Positions 56,156-63,915 of a stretch of 64,000 bases of DNA are shown piece by piece. Both the position numbers and the translations under genes were made by a program. The notes beneath the pieces are model-generated. The model ran no database searches. It was not told where the DNA came from and saw nothing but the letters and a program-made list of their open reading frames with translations. Position 1 is the stretch's first letter. Every line of letters starts with the position of its first letter. Origin of the DNA: Streptosporangium canum (lineage in GTDB: Bacteria > Actinomycetota > Actinomycetes > Streptosporangiales > Streptosporangiaceae); contig NZ_FOQY01000029.1 in assembly GCF_900113865.1 (NCBI RefSeq), positions 50,803 to 114,802 of the forward strand, given 5' to 3'.

Positions 56156-56358
56156 TCTTGCCCATGATGACGCCGTAGTTCCGGTGTTCTTCTCTCCCTT
56201 GCGGGCTTTCGTGCTTCTGCCACGCCGTCTGGCCGCGTTTCGTAGCTGAGGACCAACTGGGTGACGACGACCCCGGACGAGGCCGGACAACGGCGTGCGG
56301 TCATGGACCGTACGCCCGGGTCAGTGCCGGGACCGCCCTGGCCGCGCTCCTGCTCGGA
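56156..56358. other. Right end of the second integrated element
   Basis: No gene. The 56246-56358 block is homologous to 54396-54508, as noted for the first element. It leads directly into att copy 3. Confidence 0.6.
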
Positions 56359-56407
56359 TCGCCTTGCAAGCGAGATGCCACCAGTTCGAACCCAGTAGTG
56401 CCCACCA
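56359..56407 (+). other. Third att copy (diverged tRNA-Val 3' 49 bp)
   Basis: 45 of 49 bases match the tRNA. The changes include the anticodon triplet (TGC instead of TAC), but without a 5' half this is not a tRNA. A hairpin ACGCCTCGTTCC...GGAACGGGGCGT follows. Older or differently derived than copy 2. Confidence 0.8.
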
Positions 56408-56451
56408 GCCAGAACGCCTCGTTCCTGATCTTCGGAACGGGGCGTGAGTGA

Positions 56452-56580
56452 CTAACTCTTGAAGATGTCGTCCATGGCCTCCGCACCCTGCAGGAGCATC
56501 GGGCGAATCTGCTTCCTGTAGACCGTCTCCGTGACCACCGTGTTCCGGTGGCCGACCAGGAGCGAGAGCACGATGTACGC
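56452..56580 (-). pseudogene. Remnant of a second tyrosine integrase C-terminus
   Basis: The minus strand encodes LLVGHRNTVVTETVYRKQIR and ends EAMDDIFKS with a stop, a well-preserved end of an actinobacterial tyrosine integrase including the active-site Tyr in VYRKQ. The frame upstream (before about 56580) is unrelated, so the gene is truncated. It belongs to a third element to the right. Confidence 0.8.
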
Positions 56581-56755
56581 CGTACCGGGCGTCCGCCGCG
56601 CCGAACGGACCCGCCGCCGGTGGTGTGCGCTGCCGCCTGCCACTGCGACCGTCAGCCCAACCGCTACGCCGCCCTTCGCGTTGGTGCCGACCGCTGCGCT
56701 CTCCTCTGCGAATCATGGTGTCGCCCATGGATGGAAGGGCAATATCATCCGACGT

Positions 56756-57469
56756 ATGGGGGCGGATTCTGATCTTGGTATGGCTCTGGAGCGTCTCTAT
56801 GAGACCTTTTCGCGCTACCCGCTTCCGGACAAGATCGATGTATGTGACCACTGTGTGGCCCCTGAAAGCGTTCAAGCGGCACGTGCGGTACCGCTCCGGG
56901 CCCTCAGCGCATCAGCCCTGGAGCCTTACGCATGGAACGCCCTGTCTACCTGGGGTGACATCGAGGACTTCAAGTACTACCTTCCCCGCTTACTGGAACT
57001 GCTGATCAGCGAGGAGCTCGACGGCTTCCTTCATGCCGACAGCCTCACGATTAAGGTCGGCGCTTACTGGCACGGCTGGCCGCAGGATGAAAAAGATGCC
57101 ATGGTGGCCGTCGTCAACGCATGGTGGTGGCTCACTCTGCACCACTACCCGCGCGATGTCGACGTCATGATGATGATTGAAATCATCGCGGAAAATCTCA
57201 AACTCGATCTGTGTGACTACCTGGCCGAATGGGAGTCCAACGCCGGCAACGAGGCCGCAGCACTGCACATGGCGTGGTTGGTCGAGGATTTCCGCGTACA
57301 GTCGGGTCACGGCGCGGATTGGTATGTCCTGCTGGAGAACTGGATCGATGGTTCCGCCCCCGCCCGCATTCTTGAGGACGCGTTGTCCTCCCCCAGCTCA
57401 AGCCAGGTGGAGCAGGACCTGTTGCATGCTCTGGAGCGTCACAAGCGGTGGAGCCAGAGGCCGGAGTAA
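56756..57469 (+). CDS. Hypothetical protein, 237 residues
   Basis: I do not know its function. It begins MGADSDLGMALERLYETF, and has DVCDHC near the start and WGDIEDFKYYLPRLLELLI. Related proteins occur widely in streptomycetes, often scattered in accessory regions. No signal peptide or membrane segment. The open frame extends upstream to 56531 but that part overlaps the integrase remnant. Low GC for its surroundings, suggesting transfer. Confidence 0.7.
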   Translation: MGADSDLGMALERLYETFSRYPLPDKIDVCDHCVAPESVQAARAVPLRALSASALEPYAWNALSTWGDIEDFKYYLPRLLELLISEELDGFLHADSLTIKVGAYWHGWPQDEKDAMVAVVNAWWWLTLHHYPRDVDVMMMIEIIAENLKLDLCDYLAEWESNAGNEAAALHMAWLVEDFRVQSGHGADWYVLLENWIDGSAPARILEDALSSPSSSQVEQDLLHALERHKRWSQRPE

Positions 57470-57798
57470 CCCCGTGCTGGACTTGCCGCCTACGGCCGAC
57501 TCACCGATGTGAGCGCCTTCGGCGGGTGACTCCGACGCCGAGACGGTCCACGACACGGCCAACCCGTAGCAGCAGGCTGAGGTAGAGCCCTGATCGTCTT
57601 GCCCGCCATCGCCCAGGCAGAGCTCAGCAGACCGACTCCTCCGGCGTAAGCCCAGCTGTGCACGCAGGCCAACCAGTGCGCCAGGAAGATCATCGGGCAC
57701 ATGGACACACGAAGCCGGACTTGCCCCTCCCTCCCGGCCCGCTCCTCCTCCGGGGTGGGGGACGGCAGACGAGAAGATCAGGGGGCGTGGAGCGCTGC
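57470..57798. other. 329-bp region with no recognised gene
   Basis: An open minus-strand frame across 57490-57708 encodes a hydrophobic stretch (IFLAHWLACVHSWAYAGGVG) but lacks good start signals and codon bias. Element debris. Confidence 0.45.
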
Positions 57799-58188
57799 TC
57801 AGCGATTGAACCAGAACAATGCGGCGGGTCGGGTCAACCAAAAGACCGCCACGATCCCCAGAATAAGACTGACCAGTGTGCTGAGGTCACGTAGACCAAA
57901 TAACAAAACTAGGAATACAGCGACACCTTCGGTTATGAAGGTAGTGGTCTGTGTCCATTTCTTGCGAGAAAGAAAACTCGCTGCCAATACTCCGAGTAGT
58001 AGGGGGAGTATGAGGGTCAAGAGACCTAGGGGTGGCAGCAGTGACTGCCATGAGGGGTATGTCTCAGTGACGATGAGGCCGATTCGAAGCGTGATGGCCA
58101 CTATCCCCACCGTCGATTGAATCCATATGAGCCGTTGAGCCGTTTTCACTTCCTGTGGAAGTTGTGCGATCGTGTGCGCCTCTGTCAT
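57799..58188 (-). CDS. Hypothetical membrane protein with four TM segments
   Basis: The product has 129 residues. Segments include WIQSTVGIVAITLRIGLIV, LPPLGLLTLILPLLLGVLAA, FITEGVAVFLVLLFGL and LVSLILGIVAVFWL. Noticeably lower GC than the window average, which fits recent transfer. ATG 58188 has a modest purine stretch (AGAGG) upstream. No function inferred. Confidence 0.68.
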   Translation of the reverse strand: MTEAHTIAQLPQEVKTAQRLIWIQSTVGIVAITLRIGLIVTETYPSWQSLLPPLGLLTLILPLLLGVLAASFLSRKKWTQTTTFITEGVAVFLVLLFGLRDLSTLVSLILGIVAVFWLTRPAALFWFNR

Positions 58189-58387
58189 GGACAGCCTCTG
58201 AAGGTGGGGATTATTCAGGGTCTTGATCGAGTATAGGGGGTCATCTGATCACAGACCATTGAGTTTGTGCATCAGTGCTTGTCTATCGCACCTTTCCGGA
58301 TAGCAGGGCTTTCCATTGTTGTCCGTCCGCGTCCACCAACGCCTCGACACGACGTTCGCCACGACCGCCGGCGGACCGATCGTCTCC

Positions 58388-58960
58388 ATGTCGAAGACCG
58401 TTCCGGTACCGCTGTCGCTCGGCGCTGACGAGCTGCTGCGGCTGGTCCTGGCCACGCTCGTGTCGTGGGAGGAGCGGGTCCGTACGGTCGCCCGGTTACG
58501 GATCCGGCACCAGCACGTCCCGCCGCCGCAGGGATGGCCAGGTCCTCATGCAGGCCTGCACGATCCTGCCCGTCCACCTCGACGCCATCCTCGCCCTGGA
58601 ACCCGAGCCGATGATCCGCGACGGCGAACTCGGCGGAGCAGACGCCGGCCACGAAGTCCTGTACCTCGCCCGGCGCTGCGAGGCGCTGCTGACGGAGACC
58701 GCGAAAGCCGCCCGCCACCTGGAAGGCATCCCGTGTGTACGGCTCTGCGAGCTGTACGAGGTCCTCGCCGACGGCCGGTCCGCCGGTGCCGAATGCCGCC
58801 GGCGCGGAGCCGACCACACCGCGCAGACATGCAAGGATCTCGCCGGCGAGCAGGCCGCCTCCCGCAAGAAGACCGGGGCGCGCCGCTGCGGTGTCCTGGT
58901 CGCCGCCGGGACGACGTCCGCGCCCGCCGGGCATAACGCCTCGCGAATTGTCGGTGCGGT
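58388..58960 (+). pseudogene. Element gene of unknown function, frame-disrupted
   Basis: Frame 58388 encodes MSKTVPVPLSLGADELLRLV and VSWEERVRTVARLRIRH, then loses coding character near 58530. A different frame from 58547 encodes LPVHLDAILALEPEPMIRDG and EVLYLARRCEALLTETAKAA with good codon use. One broken gene or two fragments; I cannot tell. No homologue recognised. Confidence 0.45.
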
Positions 58961-58980
58961 AGGGGAAGATGGTTCCCATC

Positions 58981-59160
58981 ATGACCACCTCCCATACGCT
59001 TCCTTTCGCTGCCATGACGTCCCGAAACGGCGACGTCGTAATCTTCTACGTCGGCACCGAACCCCGCATGTCCCCGGAGCAGGCGGTCGAGTTCGCCGAC
59101 CAGCTCTACGCTCTCGCAGGACGAAACACCGCATCGCGACACGCCGAAATCGGCATTTAA
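58981..59160 (+). CDS. Small protein, 59 residues
   Basis: MTTSHTLPFAAMTSRNGDVV continues with MSPEQAVEFADQLYALAGRN and then ends. Compact soluble protein of a type common in actinobacterial integrative elements. ATG 58981 follows a weak purine stretch. Function unknown. Confidence 0.55.
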   Translation: MTTSHTLPFAAMTSRNGDVVIFYVGTEPRMSPEQAVEFADQLYALAGRNTASRHAEIGI

Positions 59161-59199
59161 CCCCGTGAGCTGGTATAAAAAGCAGTGATCGTCCAGTAG

Positions 59200-59229
59200 A
59201 GGCCCTCAGGCACATGATGCCGAGGGCCT
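59200..59229 (+). terminator. Terminator-like hairpin
   Basis: AGGCCCTC (59200-59207) and GAGGGCCT (59222-59229), 8-bp arms and a 14-nt loop, followed by TTCT. Lies after the small protein and before the HTH gene. Confidence 0.65.
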
Positions 59230-59254
59230 TTCTGCGTATCTGGGGGTGCTCCGC

Positions 59255-59467
59255 ATGGACAAGGCCGAGCGCATCACCATCGCCGACGCTGCGGCCCGGC
59301 CCCGTAAGCCGGAGGCGACCGTCCGCGTCCGGGCATCCCGCCACCCCGCCCGCAAGCTTCTCAAACGCGGCAAGACCGCCTGGTACGACTGGCGCGACCT
59401 GGCAACGATCGCCCACCGGCTATGTCATGATCGCGGTCCAGTCCTGCCTGGCGCATCTCCGCGATGA
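59255..59467 (+). CDS. Excisionase-like HTH protein, C-terminus altered
   Basis: ITIADAAARPRKPEATVRVR and KLLKRGKTAWYDWRDLATIA fit small MerR/excisionase-type DNA-binding proteins of actinobacterial elements. After about residue 55 the frame runs into antisense DUF6461-like sequence, so the original end is lost. ATG 59255 without a clear ribosome binding site. Confidence 0.5.
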   Translation: MDKAERITIADAAARPRKPEATVRVRASRHPARKLLKRGKTAWYDWRDLATIAHRLCHDRGPVLPGASPR

Positions 59468-59595
59468 AGCGGTCCGGATCGCTGCCCGACCGTGAGTCCG
59501 GGGCTCGCGGGCCGAACCGGACGACCGGTTTGCCGTCGACTACGTAGGCGAAGGTGTCCGAGGCGTAGTCCGTGGAGGCAGACCGACACGACCCC
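59415..59595 (-). pseudogene. Fragment of a DUF6461-like protein C-terminus
   Basis: The minus strand reads TDYASDTFAYVVDGKPVVRF and GSDPDRFIAEMRQAGLD, resembling the end of DUF6461 proteins. No complete gene surrounds it: the frame upstream is low quality. Truncated by the junction with the excisionase-like gene. Confidence 0.5.
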
Positions 59596-59945
59596 GGTTC
59601 CCCGGCCGGCTGTATGCGCTTCGCCGGGGACGCGGCGTCCTGAGACCGCATCCTCGGCGCGGATCCGGAGTGCCGTCGACCGGCCGTACGGGTGAGGGGT
59701 GACGATTGCGCGCCCGTGGTTCTCCGTGTCGCGCCTGGTCGCGCAGTGCGGAAGGTGTGCAACGACTCGCGTGAACAATGCAAGAAGAAAAAGAGATATC
59801 GCAGCTACAAAGCAAGATTGCGAAACTGTTTCGCAGAGCCCTTGTGGAACGGAGGGTGGGGGTCCTAATGTCACCTCACCCTCATGGCGCCGCTCTGCCC
59901 CGGGCGTCTTCAGGGGGTCCGCCCCCCGAGAGAAACGAGCACTCG
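59596..59945. promoter_or_regulatory. Upstream region of the beta-helix hydrolase with operator-like palindrome
   Basis: No gene. TGCGAAA-CTG-TTTCGCA at 59819-59835 is a perfect palindrome of the GAAAN3TTTC kind bound by LacI-family sugar regulators. It is 110 bp upstream of the secreted hydrolase start. Confidence 0.5.
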
Positions 59946-62129
59946 ATGTCACGGAGCATCACAGGAGCTGTGGCGAGGTGGTCCAGCAGGCCACCGCGGA
60001 GGGGCGCGGTGGCGATCGCCGCGGTGACCACGGCCGCCCTCACCCTCGGCCTCGGCGTCGTGCCCGGCGGCACCGCACTCACCGGCACAGCACTCGCCGG
60101 CACCGCACTCACCGGCGCAGCACTCGCCGGCACCGCACTCACCGGCACCGCATTCGCTGGCACAGGCGCGGCCGGCGCCTCGACGCCCGCCTCGACTCTC
60201 GCCGCGACGCGCGCCGTTCCCGTCGTGACGCGCGCCGCCCTCGACCCGTCGCTCGTCGCGGGCCGGGGCGCGGACGTCGGCTTCGCCGAGCAGGAGGCGG
60301 AGAACGCCGCGACGGATGGCGCGATCATCGGTCCGGACCGCTCCGCGTACACGCTGCCGGCGGAGGCGTCCGGCCGTAAGGCGGTCAAGCTGGCACCGGG
60401 GCAGCACGTCGAGTTCACGCTGCCGGGCGCGGCCAACGCGATCACCGTGCGCTACAGCATCCCGGACGCGCCCGGCGGCGGCGGCATCACCGCGCCGCTC
60501 GGAGTCACGGTGAACGGCGGGGGCAGGAAGACCATGACCCTCACGTCGCAGTACGCGTGGCTGTACAACCAGTATCCGTTCTCGAACGACCCGAACGCCG
60601 GGCTGCTGCACCCCGAATGGTGGATCACCGAGTGCGCCTGTGTGCCCGCTGCCACGACACCGCCTCCGATGATCACGACGCCGTTCCGGCCGAGCCACTT
60701 CTACGACGAGCAGCGCCTCCTGCTCGGCCGGACGTACCGTGCGGGCGACAAGGTACGGCTCACGGTCCCCGCCGGGAGCAACGCCGCGTGGACGGTCATC
60801 GACCTGCTCGATTCGGAGCTCGTCGGCCGCCCGCACGTCGACCTCGTCGCGGCGAACGTGCTGGCGTTCGGTGCCGACCCGTCCGGCAAGCGTGACTCCG
60901 CCGACGCGTTCGACAGGGCGATCGCCTTCGCGCAGCGCAAGCACCTCAAGGTCTACCTCCCGCCGGGCACGTACCAGGTGAACCGCCACATCATCGTCGA
61001 CAACGTGACGATCAGGGGCGCCGGAAGCTGGTACACGATCATCAAGGGCCGCGAGGTCGCCCTTCCCGCCCCGGCCCCCGACGGCTCGGTCCACACCGGC
61101 GTCGGCTTCTACGGCAAGGACGCGGCGGCCGGCGGCAGCAGGAACGTCCACCTGTCCGGCTTCGCTATCGAGGGCGACGTCCGCGAGCGCATCGACACCG
61201 ACCAGGTGAACGGGATCGGCGGGGCGATGACCGACTCGACCATCGACGGCCTCCACATCCGCCACACCAAGGTGGGCATGTGGTTCGACGGGCCGATGAC
61301 GAACCTGCGGATCACGGACAACGTCGTCGTCGACCAGATCGCCGACGCGCTCAACTTCCACACCGGCGTCACGGACTCGGTCGTGTCGAACAACTTCGTC
61401 CGCAACACCGGCGACGACGGCCTCGCCATGTGGTCCGAGAAGACCGCGAACGCCGGCAACACCTTCGACCACAACACCGTGCAGACGCCGGTCCTCGCCA
61501 ACGGCATCGCCGTCTACGGCGGTACGGACAACACCGTCTCCAACAACCTCATCGCCGACCCGATCCGTGAGGGCAGCGGCATCCACGTCGGGTCCCGCTT
61601 CGGCGCCGAGGCGTTCACCGGACACCTGCGGATCACCGGCAACACCACGGCCCGCGCCGGCACCTACGAGCTGAACTGGAGAATCGGCCTGGGGGCCATC
61701 TGGTTCTACGCTCTCGACAAGAACATCGACGCGGACATCCAGGTGGTCGGGAACCACTTCCTCGACAGCACCTACAACGCGATCATGCTGGTCAGCGACT
61801 GGCCGGTGAAGGACCTGTACTCGATCACGAACGTCCACTTCAAGGACACCAGGGTCGACGGCACGGGCACCTCGGTGGTCAGCGCCCGGGTGAAGGGGGC
61901 CGCGTCCTTCGAGAATGTGGACGCTCGCAACGTCGGTGCGGTCGGCGTCAACAACTGCGGGTCGTTCAACTTCCCGTCCACCGGCTCGGAGTTCTCACTG
62001 ACGGACCTCGGCGGCAACGACGGTGGCGGCACCACCGGGCCCTGGCTCGCCCCGTGGGAGCTGCCGAACACCATCACCTGCGATGATCGTCCGCCGGTCG
62101 TCGCGCCGCCGGCGCCGTCCCCGTGGTGA
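59946..62129 (+). CDS. Secreted right-handed beta-helix glycan hydrolase (GH87/mycodextranase-like)
   Basis: The product has 727 residues. A signal peptide (RRGAVAIAAVTTAALTLGLG) is followed by a degenerate TALAG-type repeat stretch. A carbohydrate-binding-type domain (AEQEAENAATDGAI... to VPAGSNAAWTVIDL) precedes the beta-helix from about residue 300, where VLAFGADPSGKRDSADAF is the typical pectate-lyase/GH28-like start. Repeats such as NNFVRNTGDDGLAMW and NTVSNNLIAD build the helix. Members degrade alpha-1,3-glucan or dextran; the substrate here is inferred. ATG 59946. Confidence 0.8.
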   Translation: MSRSITGAVARWSSRPPRRGAVAIAAVTTAALTLGLGVVPGGTALTGTALAGTALTGAALAGTALTGTAFAGTGAAGASTPASTLAATRAVPVVTRAALDPSLVAGRGADVGFAEQEAENAATDGAIIGPDRSAYTLPAEASGRKAVKLAPGQHVEFTLPGAANAITVRYSIPDAPGGGGITAPLGVTVNGGGRKTMTLTSQYAWLYNQYPFSNDPNAGLLHPEWWITECACVPAATTPPPMITTPFRPSHFYDEQRLLLGRTYRAGDKVRLTVPAGSNAAWTVIDLLDSELVGRPHVDLVAANVLAFGADPSGKRDSADAFDRAIAFAQRKHLKVYLPPGTYQVNRHIIVDNVTIRGAGSWYTIIKGREVALPAPAPDGSVHTGVGFYGKDAAAGGSRNVHLSGFAIEGDVRERIDTDQVNGIGGAMTDSTIDGLHIRHTKVGMWFDGPMTNLRITDNVVVDQIADALNFHTGVTDSVVSNNFVRNTGDDGLAMWSEKTANAGNTFDHNTVQTPVLANGIAVYGGTDNTVSNNLIADPIREGSGIHVGSRFGAEAFTGHLRITGNTTARAGTYELNWRIGLGAIWFYALDKNIDADIQVVGNHFLDSTYNAIMLVSDWPVKDLYSITNVHFKDTRVDGTGTSVVSARVKGAASFENVDARNVGAVGVNNCGSFNFPSTGSEFSLTDLGGNDGGGTTGPWLAPWELPNTITCDDRPPVVAPPAPSPW
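60076..60165 (+). repeat. Six 15-bp tandem repeats in the hydrolase N-terminus
   Basis: Units such as CTCACCGGCACAGCA and CTCGCCGGCACCGCA encode L-T/A-G-T/A-A pentapeptides. They occupy the region just after the signal peptide core and could vary in number by slippage. Confidence 0.85.
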
Positions 62130-62338
62130 CACTCCGTCGGGACGCGTTTCAGACGTCGCCGATCCGGCCGGATGCTCGACGCGTCCCTCCCGATGATCGT
62201 CAACGGGTTATCCGGTCCTGAGCCACGCACCGGCTCGGGAGGAGGCGCCGCCACGGGAAGGCCTGGTCCCCGGGTTCAGGAGATCGTCGGCCAGCAGGAT
62301 CACCAACCCGGCATAACGCCCTCAACTGGGGGAATAAG
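62130..62338. other. Intergenic region, no feature recognised
   Basis: GC-rich spacer of 209 bp between the beta-helix gene and the methyltransferase gene. No hairpin or gene stood out. Confidence 0.5.
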
Positions 62339-62974
62339 GTGCCGATGGTCCGTGAAACCCTTCCTGCCGACGGCGACACCCGCACTTTCCTCGGCGCGAT
62401 CATACGTAATCCGCACCAGCTGGGCGCGATCGCGCCCAGCTCGAAGGCCGTCGCCTGCCTGGCCGCGTCGGTCGTTCCGAACGCCGGCGAAGCCGTCGTC
62501 GTCGAACTCGGGGCCGGGGGCGGCGTGATCAGCGACGCGATCCGCCGTCGCCTGCCGCCGGGCGGACGGCAGCTCGCCGTCGAGCTCAACGACGGCATGG
62601 TCCGCCATCTGCGGCGTAGCCGCCCCTGGCTGGAAGTGATCCCCGGCGACGCGGGCGATCTGGGGAAATTCCTGGGACGGGCCGGGGTGACACGGGTCGA
62701 CGCGGTCGTCTCCTCGCTCCCCTGGACCCTGTTCGACGAACAGCATCAGAAGCGCATCCTGGACGAGGTTTCGGCCGTGCTCGCGGTGGGCGGGACGTTC
62801 AGCACCGTCATCACCCTGGCCGCGATGCCGTTCCGGCGGTTCCGGCGGTTCCGCGCACTCCTGAAGGGCACCTTCGCCACCGTCGGCGTCCTGGGTCCGG
62901 TCTGGCTCAACGTCCCGCCCGCGCTGGTCTTCACGGCGTCGACGTCCTGTCCCTCTCCCGGGAAGATCGCGTAG
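62339..62974 (+). CDS. Class I SAM-dependent methyltransferase (phospholipid N-methyltransferase-like)
   Basis: The product has 211 residues. VVVELGAGGGVISDAIRRRL is the SAM-binding motif I; VELNDGMVRHLRRSRPWLEV matches motif II of PmtA/KsgA-like enzymes, and DAVVSSLPWTLF gives motif IV. The N-terminus FLGAIIRNPHQLGAIAPSS is typical of phospholipid N-methyltransferase-like proteins. Start GTG 62339 or ATG 62345; GGGGAATAAGG lies upstream. Confidence 0.83.
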   Translation: MPMVRETLPADGDTRTFLGAIIRNPHQLGAIAPSSKAVACLAASVVPNAGEAVVVELGAGGGVISDAIRRRLPPGGRQLAVELNDGMVRHLRRSRPWLEVIPGDAGDLGKFLGRAGVTRVDAVVSSLPWTLFDEQHQKRILDEVSAVLAVGGTFSTVITLAAMPFRRFRRFRALLKGTFATVGVLGPVWLNVPPALVFTASTSCPSPGKIA

Positions 62975-63508
62975 TCCGCCGGTCTGGGCATGGACGGGCC
63001 GCCCTATCCCAGTCAGGCCTGTGGGTTGCACTGCGGACTGGTACAGGGTGGCCCGTAACGCCAGATAATGCCGATGTCATGGGCCGTTGACAAGTGTTTT
63101 ACCTGCAGAAACTCCAAATTGGGAACGCTGTGAACAGTGAGACTGATGTGGCGACCCGTGGATGGGAGCGCACGCCCCCGAGCCTCACATGGCCTCCCGG
63201 AGCACTCTGCCCAGGAGCGGCTTCTCGCCGAAGCCCCTTGTCGTACGGCATGAGCAGCCGGACCATCTCGTCACTGTAGATCATGGTCATGGAGATCGGC
63301 CCGGTGGCGAAGAAGGAGCACAACTGCGACAGCCGGTGAGCGGCGGGGGAGCGGAGCCGGAGTTCCTGGACGGACCGGGTCCACACGGTGTTCACCGGCT
63401 GTGGATACCCCGGAGGGGTTCGGTGCCGACGCAGTCCGCATTCAGGGAGTTGTGCTCGACCGTGCCCGGAGGTGACCCTCCTGACAGGGCGTAACCGGGA
63501 GGTATGGC
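62975..63508. other. 534-bp region with gene debris
   Basis: The minus strand carries the pseudogene fragment listed next. The rest shows no gene. The accE ribosome binding site GGGAGG lies at the right edge. Confidence 0.5.
63185..63350 (-). pseudogene. Fragment of an unknown protein C-terminus, frameshifted
   Basis: One frame gives LSQLCSFFATGPISMTMIYS then DEMVRLLMPYDKG; shifting frame at about 63228 gives FGEKPLLGRVLREAM and a stop. The two pieces together look like a conserved C-terminus that I cannot name. No start is seen on the right. Confidence 0.35.
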
Positions 63509-63745
63509 ATGGGCGAGAGGCCGCTCCTGCGGGTGGTACACGGGAATCCGACACCTGAGGAACTGGCGGCGCTCATCGCCGTCGTGCTCGCGCGCGCGTC
63601 TCCGGCCGTCGTTGCGGAGGCGGGGCCGTCCGCCTGGGCCGACCGTTCCCGGTCCATGCGGCAGCCGCCCGTTCCGAGCCGCCGGGGCGTCGGGGACGAC
63701 GCTCGGATGCCGACCCCCTGGCGGCGCCTGAAATTCGCTCCCTGA
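63509..63745 (+). CDS. accE: Acyl-CoA carboxylase epsilon subunit
   Basis: The product has 78 residues. It starts MGERPLLRVVHGNPTPEELA and includes SAWADRSRSMRQPP, the pattern of actinobacterial AccE/PccE, which stabilises the carboxylase alpha-beta complex. GGGAGG lies a few bases before ATG 63509. No beta-subunit gene is adjacent, so it is an orphan here. Confidence 0.78.
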   Translation: MGERPLLRVVHGNPTPEELAALIAVVLARASPAVVAEAGPSAWADRSRSMRQPPVPSRRGVGDDARMPTPWRRLKFAP

Positions 63746-63790
63746 CATTCGTGGTGCGACGGTCCGCAGTCAGCTCATATGGGAAATGCC

Positions 63791-63821
63791 TGTGCCGGAC
63801 CGTGGGGGGCGGTCCGGCACA
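63791..63821. terminator. Terminator-like hairpin after accE
   Basis: TGTGCCGGACCG (63791-63802) and CGGTCCGGCACA (63810-63821) form a perfect 12-bp stem with a 7-nt G-rich loop. It lies between two convergent genes and could serve both. Confidence 0.78.
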
Positions 63822-63823
63822 GG

Positions 63824-63912
63824 TGGTCGGGGGTCGGGGGTCGGGGGTCAGTGTTCGGGGTCGGGTCGGGGGTTGATGGGTTCGGGTTGGGGTCAGGTGG
63901 TTGTGGTGGTGG
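63824..63912 (+). repeat. G-rich low-complexity stretch with quadruplex potential
   Basis: Three GGTCGGGGGTC-type units are followed by further GGGG runs. Four G-tracts are close enough for an intramolecular G-quadruplex on the plus strand. Lies between the terminator and the partial minus gene. Confidence 0.6.
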
Positions 63913-63915
63913 GGG

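Noticed and set aside
58275..59168. A single 297-codon gene
   Set aside because: The first third and the last third have the composition of shadow frames; only a middle segment looks coding.
59778..59945. Longer N-terminus of the beta-helix hydrolase
   Set aside because: The extension would precede the signal peptide and overlaps the operator-like palindrome.
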